Below are positions 8,396 to 19,136 of a stretch of DNA of 64,000 nt, one piece after another (position 1 is the stretch's first letter; each line of letters begins with the position of its first letter). Where the stretch lies: assembly GCF_021602155.1 (NCBI RefSeq), contig NZ_BQHY01000011.1, positions 62,001 to 126,000 on the forward strand, in the 5' to 3' direction. The notes under the pieces were generated by a model. The model saw nothing but the letters and a program-made list of their open reading frames with translations. It made no database searches and had not been told where the DNA came from. The position numbers were made by a program, and so were the translations under genes. Source of the stretch: Pseudomonas parakoreensis (GTDB taxonomy: Bacteria; Pseudomonadota; Gammaproteobacteria; Pseudomonadales; Pseudomonadaceae).

Positions 8396-9223
8396 ATGAA
8401 CTACGTAAACCCAAGCAAGCTGCAAGCCGCGATCCTCGACTGGGCCGGCACCGTGGTCGATTTCGGCTCGTTCGCGCCAACGCAGATCTTCGTCGAAGCC
8501 TTCGCCGAGTTCGACGTTCAGGTGTCCATCGACGAAGCCCGTGGCCCGATGGGCATGGGCAAATGGGACCACATCCGCACCCTGTGCGATCAACCGCAGG
8601 TCGCCGAGCGCTATCGCAAAGCATTCGGCCGCACCCCGACCGACGATGACGTGACCGCCATCTACAACCGCTTCATGCCGCTGCAGATCGAAAAGATCGC
8701 CGAACACTCGGCGCTGATTCCCGGCGCACTGGAAACTATCGCCCACCTGCGTCAGCAAGGGATCAAGATCGGTTCCTGCTCCGGTTACCCGAAACAGGTG
8801 ATGGACAAGGTCGTGGCGCTGGCCGCCACCAACGGCTACGTTGCCGACCACGTGGTCGCCACCGACGAAGTGCCAAATGGCCGTCCATGGCCGGCTCAGG
8901 CGCTGGCCAACGTGATTGCGCTGGGTATCGATGACGTCGCGGCCTGCGTGAAGATCGACGACACCGTGCCGGGCATTCTCGAAGGTCGTCGCGCCGGGAT
9001 GTGGACTGTCGCGCTGATCTGTTCGGGCAACGCGCTGGGCCTGGACTACGCCGGCTACCGTGCGCTGGGCAGCGACGAACTGGCCAGCGAACGCAAACGC
9101 ATCCACGCATTGTTCGCTGGTTCCCGTCCGCACTACATGATCGACACCATCAGCGACCTGCCGGAAGTGATTGCCGACATCAACAAGCGCCTGGCCAACG
9201 GCGAGATGCCGCAATCGAGCTGA
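8396..9223 (+). CDS. phnX: Phosphonoacetaldehyde hydrolase (phosphonatase)
   Basis: 275 residues, HAD superfamily. It hydrolyses the C-P bond of phosphonoacetaldehyde to acetaldehyde and phosphate using Mg2+ and a lysine Schiff base. The nucleophile Asp15 is in [13 protein letters not shown], the Schiff-base Lys56 is in MGMGKWDHI, and KIDDTVPGI (~184-192) holds the C-terminal metal-binding Asp pair. The ATG at 8396, with AGGA 11 nt upstream, gives the normal family N-terminus. It is downstream of phnW and ends at a clear terminator. Confidence 0.96.
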   Translation: MNYVNPSKLQAAILDWAGTVVDFGSFAPTQIFVEAFAEFDVQVSIDEARGPMGMGKWDHIRTLCDQPQVAERYRKAFGRTPTDDDVTAIYNRFMPLQIEKIAEHSALIPGALETIAHLRQQGIKIGSCSGYPKQVMDKVVALAATNGYVADHVVATDEVPNGRPWPAQALANVIALGIDDVAACVKIDDTVPGILEGRRAGMWTVALICSGNALGLDYAGYRALGSDELASERKRIHALFAGSRPHYMIDTISDLPEVIADINKRLANGEMPQSS

Positions 9224-9245
9224 TTACGTCTTTTGTCAAAACAAC

Positions 9246-9285
9246 AAAAAACGCCAGGGTCTTCGCGACACTGGCGTTTTTTTTA
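9246..9285 (+). terminator. Rho-independent terminator of phnX
   Basis: AACGCCAG and CTGGCGTT (9250-9257 and 9271-9278) form an 8-bp stem followed by a run of eight T. Confidence 0.9.
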
Positions 9286-9417
9286 TGGCTGCAGCCTTGA
9301 GTCAGCGCTTTGAAACTCCGATCAGCCTCAGGCAAATCCGCCAAAGCGGATTACAGTTAAAGCATGCCGTCGCACAAGAACGGCACGTGGCGACCCTGAT
9401 CTGTGAGGAAACACCGT

Positions 9418-9972
9418 ATGCCGTGGACAAGTTCCGAATCGCGCTACAGCACCGTGTCCGTGCTGCTGCACTGGCTGATGCTGATCCTGTTGATCCTGGT
9501 CTATGCCAGCATGGAATTGCGCGGGATCTTTCCCAAAGGCAGTGGCGGCCGCGCGCTGATTCGCGAAGTGCATTACATGCTCGGCCTGACCGTGTTCGTG
9601 CTGGTGTGGTTTCGCCTGGTCGCCCGCAGCATCGGCCCGGCACCGAAAATCTTCCCGGCCTCGCCGCAGTGGCAAACCCTGCTGGCGCGGGTGATGCACT
9701 GGCTGTTGTACCTGTTCATGATCAGCATGCCGATCCTCGGCTGGCTGATCACCAGCGCCGAGGGGCACCAGGTGATGTTCTACGGCTTCGATCTGCCGCT
9801 GCTGGTCCACGAAGACAAGGCACTGGCCAAACAGGTGGAGCACTGGCACGTACTGATCGGCAACATCGGCTATTGGCTGATCGGCCTGCACGCGCTGGCG
9901 GGGCTGTATCACCATTATGTGGTGGGTGATAACACCTTGTTGCGGATGATGCCCAAGCGCGCGCCACGCTGA
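9418..9972 (+). CDS. Cytochrome b561 family protein
   Basis: 184 residues with four hydrophobic helices: SVLLHWLMLILLILVYAS, MLGLTVFVLVWFRLVAR, VMHWLLYLFMISMPILGWLI and WHVLIGNIGYWLIGLHALAG. Histidines in helices 1, 2 and 4 (LLHW, EVHYML, GLHALAGLYHH) are the expected b-heme ligands. Bacterial members pass electrons at the inner membrane, some acting as superoxide:ubiquinone oxidoreductases. The ATG at 9418 has GAGGA 8 nt upstream and is preferred to the GTG at 9403. It stands alone, ahead of a REP element. Confidence 0.9.
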   Translation: MPWTSSESRYSTVSVLLHWLMLILLILVYASMELRGIFPKGSGGRALIREVHYMLGLTVFVLVWFRLVARSIGPAPKIFPASPQWQTLLARVMHWLLYLFMISMPILGWLITSAEGHQVMFYGFDLPLLVHEDKALAKQVEHWHVLIGNIGYWLIGLHALAGLYHHYVVGDNTLLRMMPKRAPR

Positions 9973-9993
9973 GGCCCGGTTTTGACCATTGTA

Positions 9994-10120
9994 GTGAGGG
10001 GATTCATCCCCGATGGGCTGCGAAGCGGCCCCAAAACCTGTGCACGCGGTGGATCAGACTCAATGCGTGCTCAATGAGGGGCCGCTGCGCAGCCCATCGG
10101 GGATAAATCCCCTCACCACA
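9994..10120. repeat. REP pair, family C
   Basis: GTGAGGGGATTCATCCCCGA and its near-complement at 10094-10120 form the arms of a long stem, with a GGGGCCGC/GCGGCCCC inner segment. It lies between convergent genes. Confidence 0.85.
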
Positions 10121-10131
10121 GGGTTACTCAT

Positions 10132-11055
10132 TCATCCTGTGGTAAATCCTCGCCGCCCTTGCAACCCACCCGTGTGCACGAAGATCAACCGTGTACCTGA
10201 CGCGAATCCGCCCGCCTCGATCCGCTCCTTGAGCGCCAGCAACGCCTTGCCGGTGTACAGCGGCTCCAGCGCAACGCCGCTACAGCGTTCAATGCTCTCG
10301 ATGAATGCAAGTAGCTGCGCGTCAACCTTGGCGAAGGCGCCGCGACTGGCGTCGAGCAGCTCGTAGTCGGCAGCAGCAACACCTGCCTCATGCATAATCG
10401 CCGCCACCTGCGGCGCCACGCCATGATCCTCGGGCACCGCCAGTGCGCCATACACGGGATGCGCACCGGCCTCGGCGAGCACCAGCCCTGCCAGCGTCGT
10501 CCCGGTGCCGCAGGCCAGCCACCAGCCGTGATAATTGCTCCAGCCCAGGTTGCCCAGTTGCGCGATCACCTGCTCCTTCAACACCTTGCAGCCCAATGCG
10601 CCCGCCAATCCGCCACCGCCCTCCGGCACCGCCTGAAAATCTGGATATTGCGCCCGCCACGGCTCCCAGAACCCCGGCTCATGCCGCGCCCGATAGCCGC
10701 CGTAACCAAGCCAGTGCAGTTGCATGCCGAACGCTTGCAGATCGCTGACCGCCGGCGTTTGCTGTGGATGGCCGCGCAACAGGCCAACCGTTTCGAAGCC
10801 AAGACGCTTGCCCGCCGCCGCGAGCGCATGCAGATGATTGGAATGCGCACCACCGAGGCTGATGACGCCCTGCGCGCCAGCGCGGTCGGCGGCCTTGAGA
10901 TGCTCGACGAGTTTGAACCATTTGTTGCCGCTGATCAGCGGGTCGATCTGGTCCAGACGCAGGATCGCGACCTCGATTCCGGCGCGGGTGAGCCAGTCGA
11001 GTTCAAGCAATTCGAGGGAGGCTTGGGGCAGCCAGTGGGCGGGAGGAAGAAGCAT
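10132..11055 (-). CDS. PLP-dependent deaminase/desulfhydrase (ACC deaminase / D-cysteine desulfhydrase family)
   Basis: 307 residues, fold-type II. SGNKWFKL (~42-49) carries the PLP-binding lysine, GGAHSNHLHALAAAG (~68-82) binds the substrate carboxylate, and CGTGTTLAGL (~180-189) binds the cofactor phosphate. The family covers 1-aminocyclopropane-1-carboxylate deaminase and D-cysteine desulfhydrase. True ACC deaminases are ~338 residues, so a D-amino-acid desulfhydrase or lyase is more likely; the exact substrate cannot be read from sequence. It is a single gene flanked by REP elements. Confidence 0.85.
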   Translation of the reverse strand: MLLPPAHWLPQASLELLELDWLTRAGIEVAILRLDQIDPLISGNKWFKLVEHLKAADRAGAQGVISLGGAHSNHLHALAAAGKRLGFETVGLLRGHPQQTPAVSDLQAFGMQLHWLGYGGYRARHEPGFWEPWRAQYPDFQAVPEGGGGLAGALGCKVLKEQVIAQLGNLGWSNYHGWWLACGTGTTLAGLVLAEAGAHPVYGALAVPEDHGVAPQVAAIMHEAGVAAADYELLDASRGAFAKVDAQLLAFIESIERCSGVALEPLYTGKALLALKERIEAGGFASGTRLIFVHTGGLQGRRGFTTG

Positions 11056-11174
11056 GGGCGACTGATCATTCTGAGTAGAGCCGGCATTCTAGTCGCTGAT
11101 AAGCAGCCATCGCGATCAGGCTCGCGCCTGCATCGGTTCGATGGTGCTCACCGAATCAGTGAACAACACAAACA

Positions 11175-11266
11175 CTGTGGGAGCGAGCTTGCTCGCGAAA
11201 GCGGAGTGTCAGCCAATATATATGTCGACTGACACCACGCCTTCGCGAGCAAGCTCGCTCCCACAG
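11175..11266. repeat. REP pair, family A
   Basis: Inverted GTGGGAGCGAGCTTGCTCGC arms. The spacer contains GTGTCAG/CTGACAC, which lengthens the stem, and ATGTCGACTGA (11222-11232), also present in the phnW-phnX pair. Confidence 0.85.
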
Positions 11267-11281
11267 GTTAAGCGGCGTAGC

Positions 11282-13342
<2,061 letters not shown>

Positions 13343-13527
13343 TCACGGAAATTGCGGGAGCTCTGCGTCCCCCGTCAGTCATGTTCGACAGACTAAGAGT
13401 CGCACTGCTGTCACTCAATGACCGAAACTGACAACTTATTGATCCAAATGCGCAGCGCCCCTTGGCAAGCGCAGGCATGCGCCCTACCCTAGTCGCCACA
13501 CCCTGTATCCGGTTGTTGTTGGTTTTC

Positions 13528-14658
13528 ATGCGCAAACTTCTGTACCTATTTTTCTCCATGGCCATCGTTGCCGCCCTGACCACCTACGCCATGTGGGCGG
13601 CGGACCGGCCGGCGGGACATTACCTGTCGGACCTGCGCATCAAACTGGCGGTCGATCAGGGCACGCCCGGCGACCGTGGCAACTTGCTGGGTATCCAGCC
13701 GGAACTGTTCCCCACCGACTACCAAAGCCCGGAGCGCCTGCACCGCAAACTCGCGGCCTATCTGCAGCAAGCGCAGGATCAGGGCCTGCTGAATGAAAAA
13801 ACCGTGGTGGTGCTGCCCGAGCATATCGGTACCTGGCTGATGATCAGCGGCGAGAAAGACGAGCTGTACCAGGCGCCGACCCTGGTCGAAGCGATGAACT
13901 GGCTGGCGGCGAGCAATCCGTTGCTGTTCGCCCGCGCCTGGCTTACTGCCAAGGGCGACAATCGCCTCGACGACGCGCACTTGCGGATGAAGTCCAAAGC
14001 CATGGCCAAGGATTACCAGGCACTGTTTGGTGGGCTGGCCAAGGAATTCCACGTGACGCTGGTGGCCGGCTCCATCGTCCTGCCCGAACCCAGCATTCGT
14101 GATGGCCAGCTCAAGCCCGGTAGCGGCGCGCTGTTCAACAGCAGTGTGGTGTTTGGCCGTGATGGTGTACCGCTGGGCCAGCCCCAGCGGCAAATGCACC
14201 CGATCTTCGAACAGCGCGATGTGATCGAGGGCGAAGACGCCCACGCGATCAACGTGGTCGACACGCCGGCCGGACGCCTGGGCGTGCTGATCGGCAGCGA
14301 CAGCTGGTACCCGGACAACTATCGCCAACTCGACGAACAAGGCGCGCAACTGGTAGCGGTGCCGGCCTTCGTCGTGGGTCACGGTGCGTGGAATCAGCCG
14401 TGGGCCGGTTATAAGGGTTCAAGTACACCGGGTTCGGTCAGCCTCAAGCCCGGGGAAATCAGTGAAGGTCAGGCCTGGCATCGCCTGACGCTCACCGCAC
14501 AGCCGCCGAGCAGCCGTGCGATCGCCGGCATGAGCGTGTTCCTGCGTGGGCAGTTCTGGGACAAGCCCGGCTCGGGGCAAAGTTTCCTCAGCAGCAACGG
14601 CCAGCAATTCGCCGATGGCGAAGCCCGCGGCGCGCGTCTGCTGAACATCTGGTTGTAA
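13528..14658 (+). CDS. Membrane-anchored nitrilase-fold (carbon-nitrogen hydrolase-like) protein lacking the catalytic cysteine
   Basis: 376 residues. An N-terminal hydrophobic anchor (LLYLFFSMAIVAALTTYAMW) precedes a CN-hydrolase-like domain. The glutamate position is kept (VVVLPEHIGTW, ~93-103). The nucleophile motif, normally I-C-x-D-xx-x-P, reads GVLIGSDSWYPDN, with Gly in place of Cys. The segment expected to hold the catalytic lysine (GQPQRQMHP) has no Lys. Either the family uses another chemistry or the protein is a binding pseudoenzyme. The start at MRKLL is chosen because it begins the anchor. The AraC gene starts 3 nt after its stop, so the two are translated together. Confidence 0.65.
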   Translation: MRKLLYLFFSMAIVAALTTYAMWAADRPAGHYLSDLRIKLAVDQGTPGDRGNLLGIQPELFPTDYQSPERLHRKLAAYLQQAQDQGLLNEKTVVVLPEHIGTWLMISGEKDELYQAPTLVEAMNWLAASNPLLFARAWLTAKGDNRLDDAHLRMKSKAMAKDYQALFGGLAKEFHVTLVAGSIVLPEPSIRDGQLKPGSGALFNSSVVFGRDGVPLGQPQRQMHPIFEQRDVIEGEDAHAINVVDTPAGRLGVLIGSDSWYPDNYRQLDEQGAQLVAVPAFVVGHGAWNQPWAGYKGSSTPGSVSLKPGEISEGQAWHRLTLTAQPPSSRAIAGMSVFLRGQFWDKPGSGQSFLSSNGQQFADGEARGARLLNIWL

Positions 14659-14661
14659 GCC

Positions 14662-15702
14662 ATGAAACCGCTGCCGATGCGCCTTGGGGATCTGTCGGTA
14701 GGTTTCGTGCACAGCCTGGCCGATGCCGTGCGCAGCCATGGCGTCGATCCGCAACCGCTGCTCGAACAATACGGCCTGGACGCGGCGCGACTGGCCGAAG
14801 CCGGTGCGCGGCTGTCGATCCCGCGCTACATGCGGCTGGGGCACAGCGCGATTCAGTTGACTGGCGATTCGGCGTTGGGTCTGCGCATGGGCCAGCTCAG
14901 CCGCTTGAGTCAGGCCGGGCTCGCCGGGGTCACCGCCGCACAGGCACCGACCGTGCGCGAAGCGGCCCGTTGCCTGATCCGCTTCGAGCCGCTGTACGGT
15001 TCCAACTATCGCGGACAGTCGAGCTTTCACGAGGATGCCCATGGCGCGTGGCTGCGCTTCTACTCGATCAGCCCGTACAACGCCTATAACCGCTTTGTGG
15101 TGGATTCGATCATCGCCGGCTGGCTGCATCAGCTGTCCAGCGTCAGCCGCGAGCCGTTGCACGCCGAGCGCATCGACATCGAATTTGACGAGCCGGACTA
15201 TCGCGACGCCTATAGCGTGCTGGGCGATTGCCCGATCCAGTTTGGCGCCGAACGCAATCAACTGCGCTTGAGCCTCGCCAGCCTCGCTCTGCGCAACCCG
15301 GAACACTGCCCAAGCACCTGGAAACACTTGCTTGCGTTGTGTGAACGGGAACTGGAGCAATTGACCCGCACCCGCAGCCTGCGCGAACGCATCACTCAGC
15401 TGTTGGGGCCATTGCTCAATGGTGGCCGGGAACCCGACCTGGAAGAAGTGGCGGCGCGTCTGAAGCTGCCGACCTGGACCTTGCGGCGCAAACTGGCCGA
15501 GGAAGGCACACAGTTTCGCGCCATACTCAACGACACCCGCCGCGACCTGGCAATGACCTACATCCGCGATACCGAACTGGCGTTCGGCGAGATCGCCTAT
15601 CTGCTGGGCTTTGCTTCAGCCGAGGCGTTTCAACGTGCCTTCAAGCGCTGGAGCGGCCAGACCCCGGGCGAGTTTCGCCGCAGTCACCGCAAAACCGCCT
15701 GA
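14662..15702 (+). CDS. AraC-family transcriptional regulator
   Basis: 346 residues. The N-terminal half (~20-200) is the arabinose-binding-like ligand domain seen in OruR/ArgR-type regulators. The C-terminal ~85 residues hold two helix-turn-helices (DLEEVAARLKLPTWTLRRKL and GEIAYLLGFASAEAFQRAFK, then RWSGQTPGEFR). It begins 3 nt after the nitrilase-fold gene, so its ligand or target may be linked to that protein. The regulon is unknown. Confidence 0.92.
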   Translation: MKPLPMRLGDLSVGFVHSLADAVRSHGVDPQPLLEQYGLDAARLAEAGARLSIPRYMRLGHSAIQLTGDSALGLRMGQLSRLSQAGLAGVTAAQAPTVREAARCLIRFEPLYGSNYRGQSSFHEDAHGAWLRFYSISPYNAYNRFVVDSIIAGWLHQLSSVSREPLHAERIDIEFDEPDYRDAYSVLGDCPIQFGAERNQLRLSLASLALRNPEHCPSTWKHLLALCERELEQLTRTRSLRERITQLLGPLLNGGREPDLEEVAARLKLPTWTLRRKLAEEGTQFRAILNDTRRDLAMTYIRDTELAFGEIAYLLGFASAEAFQRAFKRWSGQTPGEFRRSHRKTA

Positions 15703-15706
15703 CGCC

Positions 15707-15793
15707 TTACAACTCGGTGGCGTCTTCGGCCGGTTCTGGCTGATCGAGTTCATACGCCTGATATTCGAGCAGTTCTTCTTGATAATCGTCCAT
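15707..15793 (-). CDS. Tiny acidic protein, 28 residues
   Basis: MDDYQEELLEYQAYELDQPE is followed by PAEDATEL and a TAA stop. AGGGGG lies ~9 nt before the ATG, so translation is plausible. It has about ten acidic residues and no lysine or arginine. It converges on the AraC gene with a 4-nt gap. I think similar peptides occur in other pseudomonads but cannot confirm this here; function is unknown. Confidence 0.5.
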   Translation of the reverse strand: MDDYQEELLEYQAYELDQPEPAEDATEL

Positions 15794-15981
15794 CGTCTCA
15801 TCCCCCTACTGCCCGCTAAAAAACAGCCCGGTCAAATGACCAGTGCCTCGAGCGTATCGTGCCCGTATGAAGGGAAAGTGACATCCCGCCTTCATGAATA
15901 AAACGTAGCAGGTGGTCAGGAATTTATCGCTGGAATTTTGTCCGGAGAATGTAACGGGATTTGAGTGCGCCACAAAACAAA

Positions 15982-16009
15982 TGTGGGAGCGAGCACCCCC
16001 GCTCCCACA
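15982..16009. repeat. Compact family A REP hairpin
   Basis: TGTGGGAGCG and CGCTCCCACA form a 10-bp stem with a short loop, just past the end of the DUF2242 gene (minus strand). It may serve as that gene's transcript end. Confidence 0.7.
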
Positions 16010-16026
16010 GCAGAGCCCCGCGCGGC

Positions 16027-16914
16027 TCACTGCATCGCCGGAATCGGCTCCGATGGCGGCGGGATATTGGTCGGATTGGCCGGCGGTGTGATCGTTTCGG
16101 CAGCCGGTGCAGGATCTGCACTCGGTGCCGGGGTGATCGGCGCGGATTCCGCAGGCGGCACCACGGGTTCGGAACCCGCTGGCGTCGGTGCAACCGTGGC
16201 CGGCGCAGGCGTCACTGCAGGAGTGGCCGGCGTCATGGTCTGGGCTGGCTCGACAATGCCGGGTGGCGGTGGCGCTGGCGCTGTCTCGACTGCCGGGGCA
16301 GGTGTTGTCGGCGCTACAGCCGCAGGCTTCGGCTCCGGAACACCCAGATCAGTCTTGGGTTTTTCTTCGATGTGTGCGGCTTTCTTCGCATCGGCTGGCA
16401 GGAACAGCTCAACCAGGGTGAAGAAACGCTCGTAGAACTTCTGCGACGTCACAGTCTCACTGGCCACCTTGACCATCGAATCATCGGACGAGCCGATCGG
16501 CATCGACACCGAACCCAACACGCCGACCCCGAGGCTGGCGGAGTTGTTGGTCTTCTTCAACGCGTAGCGATCCTGCAAGGCATTGGCGAACACCGTGGCA
16601 TGGTGTTTGGAACTGCCGTCTTCGGTACACACCACGTTGAAGCTGATCTCCATGTGGGTTTCACCGGTTTGCTGGAAGCTTTTGTGGCCACTGATCAGTT
16701 TCGGGTCACTGCTGGTGATGATATAGCCCTGGCTGAGCAACGCACGACGGGCCGCCTCGCAGCTCGCGGTGTCAGCCACCGGATAATTGCGCGAGAACGT
16801 GCCGGAATCATCGAAGTTCTCATGCTCATAGATCGGCTTGTCCTTCGAACAGCCAGCAACAGCGGTCAACAACAGCGCCAACCCAACGACACGCATGGGA
16901 GTTGAAATCAACAT
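16027..16914 (-). CDS. DUF2242 lipoprotein with a Pro/Ala-rich tail
   Basis: 295 residues from the ATG at 16914. The signal sequence VVGLALLLTAVAGC ends in a lipobox Cys, so it should be a lipoprotein. The folded part (~25-180) is DUF2242: YEHENFDDSGTFSRNYP, CEAARRALLSQGYIITS, then GHKSFQQTGETHMEISFNVV. The last ~110 residues are low-complexity Pro, Ala and Thr, probably a flexible cell-wall-spanning tail. AGGA precedes the start. Function of the family is not known to me. Confidence 0.8.
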   Translation of the reverse strand: MLISTPMRVVGLALLLTAVAGCSKDKPIYEHENFDDSGTFSRNYPVADTASCEAARRALLSQGYIITSSDPKLISGHKSFQQTGETHMEISFNVVCTEDGSSKHHATVFANALQDRYALKKTNNSASLGVGVLGSVSMPIGSSDDSMVKVASETVTSQKFYERFFTLVELFLPADAKKAAHIEEKPKTDLGVPEPKPAAVAPTTPAPAVETAPAPPPPGIVEPAQTMTPATPAVTPAPATVAPTPAGSEPVVPPAESAPITPAPSADPAPAAETITPPANPTNIPPPSEPIPAMQ

Positions 16915-17109
16915 TGAACATCCTGAGGGAAAACAGTCCGGGGCGTATTGTGCAACAGAACTTGGCCCTGCGGCGCATGGATTGTGTCTTAAAGCCGTTA
17001 CAACCTTATTGACCATGGTTTGCCGGAAAAAGTCGCAGCCACTCGCCGCAAGGGCAAAACGGCCAGCCGCCACACCCGAAGCAACGGAACCAGCCAAATC
17101 CCAAGCATA

Positions 17110-17140
17110 AAAAAGCCCCGACCATCAGATCCGGGCTTTC
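17110..17140 (-). terminator. Terminator of ppiD
   Basis: On the minus strand, AAAGCCCGG pairs with an outer CGGGGCTTT and is followed by T-rich sequence, 22 nt beyond the ppiD stop. Confidence 0.7.
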
Positions 17141-17161
17141 CTGTTACCACTCAGTCAAACA

Positions 17162-19033
17162 TCAATAGCGCTTGATATCCGCCTGACTTTCCAACTGCTT
17201 GCGGAACGCCGCGAAATCCTGCTGACCTTCACGCGAAGCAAGGAAGCGACGATACTGCGCCTTCTCTTCATCAGTCGGCGCCACTGCTTCATTCACACCG
17301 TCCAGGCGCACGATCATCAGGCTACCGTCCTGCAAGGTCACGCTGCTGAACGTCGGCTTGCCCTTGGCCGCCGGTTTCGGCATACGGAACAACGCCTGCA
17401 GCACAGTCGGATCAACCCCTTCCTGAGCGCGAGTGGCCGCCGTGACAACCTTCCAGTTCTGACCCTCGACAGCCTTGTCCAGCGGAGTCTTGCCATCGCG
17501 CAGACTGGCGATCAGCTGGTCGGCCTTGGTCTTGGCCGCAGCACTGGCATGCTCTTTGGTCAACTGCGCGCGGATCGCCGTGTTGACGGCTTCCAGAGGC
17601 AACTGCTCAGGCTTCAGGTGTTCCTTGGCACGCAGCACGACCACGGTTTCCGGGTCCAGCTCGATGCCGGTGCTGTTGGCGTTTTCTTCCAGCACTTCCT
17701 GGCTGAATGCAGCGCTCACCACAGCACGGTTGGCCGCAATGCCTTCGCCACCTTCACGGCCGAACGGCTTGGAAGTGTGCACAGTCAGTTTCAGATCTGC
17801 CGCTGGCTGGGCCAGGTCAGACGCTTCGAACGCCGAGTCTTCCAGTTGCTTGGTCGCCTCGACAAAACGCTGCTCGACCTGTTGAGTCTTCAGTTCGCGG
17901 GTCAGCTTGTCTTTCAGGCTGGCCAGGGTCGGAACTTCTGGCGCTTCAACACCCAGCAGCTTGATCAGGTGGTAACCGAAGTCGGTACGCACCGGCTCGG
18001 ACACCTGGTCCTTGTTCAACGCGTACAGGGCTTTTTCGAAGGCTGGGTCATAGACGCCAGGACCGGCGAAACCGAGATCACCGCCATTGTTGGCCGAGCC
18101 CGGATCCTGCGAGAACTCCTTGGCCAGCGCTTCGAATTTCTCGCCCTTGGCCAGACGCGCCTGGACTTCTTCGATCTTGGCCTTGGCCTGAGCGTCGGTG
18201 GTCTTGTCGTTGACTTCGATCAGGATATGCGCGGCGCGGCGCTGTTCCGACAGGTTGGCGATCTCTTTCTGATACGCCGCCTGCAGGTCTTCGTCCTTGA
18301 CCGCAACCTGGTCGAAGAACGAAGACTTCTTCAGCTCGACGTAATCGACAACCACCTGCTCTGGGGTCATGAACTCCTTGGCGTGCTCGTCGTAATAAGC
18401 CTTGACCTCATCGTCGGTCAGCTTGACCGCGGCCGGGTCGGCCTTGACGTTCAGCGAAGCGAAATCGCGGGTCTGTTTTTCCAGACGGGCGAATGCCAGC
18501 ACTTCAGCGTCGGTGACGAAACCGCTGCCGGCAACACCGGCACGCAACTGACCGATCAGCATTTCCTGAGCCAGCATCTGGCGGAATTGCATGCGGGTGT
18601 AGCCCAGTTGACGGATCACCTGATCAAAGCGCTCGGAGCTGAACTTGCCGTCCACCTGGAATTCAGGGGTCTGCAGGATCACCTGATCCAGTGCACCTTC
18701 GGAGAAAGCGAATTTCGATTGTTCTGCGCCTTGCAACAGCAGCTTGCGATCGATCAGACCCTTGAGGGCCGATTCGCGGAGCATTTTTTCGTCAAGCAAG
18801 GATGCATCGAAATCCTTGCCCAGCTGTTGCATCAGCTGACGGCGTTGCATGTCAACGGCCTGGCTCAGCTCGTTCTGGCTGATTTCTTCACCATTGACCT
18901 TGGCCGCATCGTTGGTGTGCGTCGTGGCCTTGAAAATAGCGTCGAAACCGGTCAGAGCCATCAGTGCAACGATGACCCCGATAATGGTCTTGGCAATCCA
19001 GCCTTGTGAATTGTCCCTGATATTCTGCAGCAT
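17162..19033 (-). CDS. ppiD: Periplasmic folding chaperone / peptidyl-prolyl isomerase PpiD
   Basis: 623 residues. An N-terminal inner-membrane anchor (IIGVIVALMALTGFDAIF, ~17-34) holds a periplasmic SurA-like chaperone region (~35-255). A parvulin domain follows at ~265-355 (RRAAHILIEVNDKTTDAQ, FSQDPGSANNGGDLGF, FGYHLIKL). PpiD helps newly secreted proteins leave the Sec translocon. It lies downstream of hupB as in E. coli. Here it is separated from hupB by a tRNA-like element with its own terminator, so it probably has its own promoter. Confidence 0.95.
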   Translation of the reverse strand: MLQNIRDNSQGWIAKTIIGVIVALMALTGFDAIFKATTHTNDAAKVNGEEISQNELSQAVDMQRRQLMQQLGKDFDASLLDEKMLRESALKGLIDRKLLLQGAEQSKFAFSEGALDQVILQTPEFQVDGKFSSERFDQVIRQLGYTRMQFRQMLAQEMLIGQLRAGVAGSGFVTDAEVLAFARLEKQTRDFASLNVKADPAAVKLTDDEVKAYYDEHAKEFMTPEQVVVDYVELKKSSFFDQVAVKDEDLQAAYQKEIANLSEQRRAAHILIEVNDKTTDAQAKAKIEEVQARLAKGEKFEALAKEFSQDPGSANNGGDLGFAGPGVYDPAFEKALYALNKDQVSEPVRTDFGYHLIKLLGVEAPEVPTLASLKDKLTRELKTQQVEQRFVEATKQLEDSAFEASDLAQPAADLKLTVHTSKPFGREGGEGIAANRAVVSAAFSQEVLEENANSTGIELDPETVVVLRAKEHLKPEQLPLEAVNTAIRAQLTKEHASAAAKTKADQLIASLRDGKTPLDKAVEGQNWKVVTAATRAQEGVDPTVLQALFRMPKPAAKGKPTFSSVTLQDGSLMIVRLDGVNEAVAPTDEEKAQYRRFLASREGQQDFAAFRKQLESQADIKRY

Positions 19034-19102
19034 GCGTCCCCCAGAAACGGTTGAACTTCAAAAATTTGGCAACCGTGGAGCGTGGGTAGAATCCGGATAG
19101 AA

Positions 19103-19131
19103 GAAAGGCGCATCCGAGGATGCGCCTTCTC
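19103..19131 (-). terminator. Strong terminator behind the hupB 3' region / tRNA-like element
   Basis: On the minus strand AAGGCGCATCC and GGATGCGCCTT form a perfect 11-bp stem with a 2-nt centre, followed by TTTCTTC. It is 6 nt past the CCA end of the tRNA-like element. Confidence 0.85.
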
Positions 19132-19136
19132 GTAAC

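Noticed and set aside
16030-16440. A Gly/Ala-rich frame opposite the DUF2242 tail
   Set aside because: Antisense of the low-complexity Pro/Ala tail; lipoprotein strand has signal peptide and conserved domain.
17549-19009. A 486-codon frame antisense to ppiD
   Set aside because: Shadow of ppiD without recognisable features.
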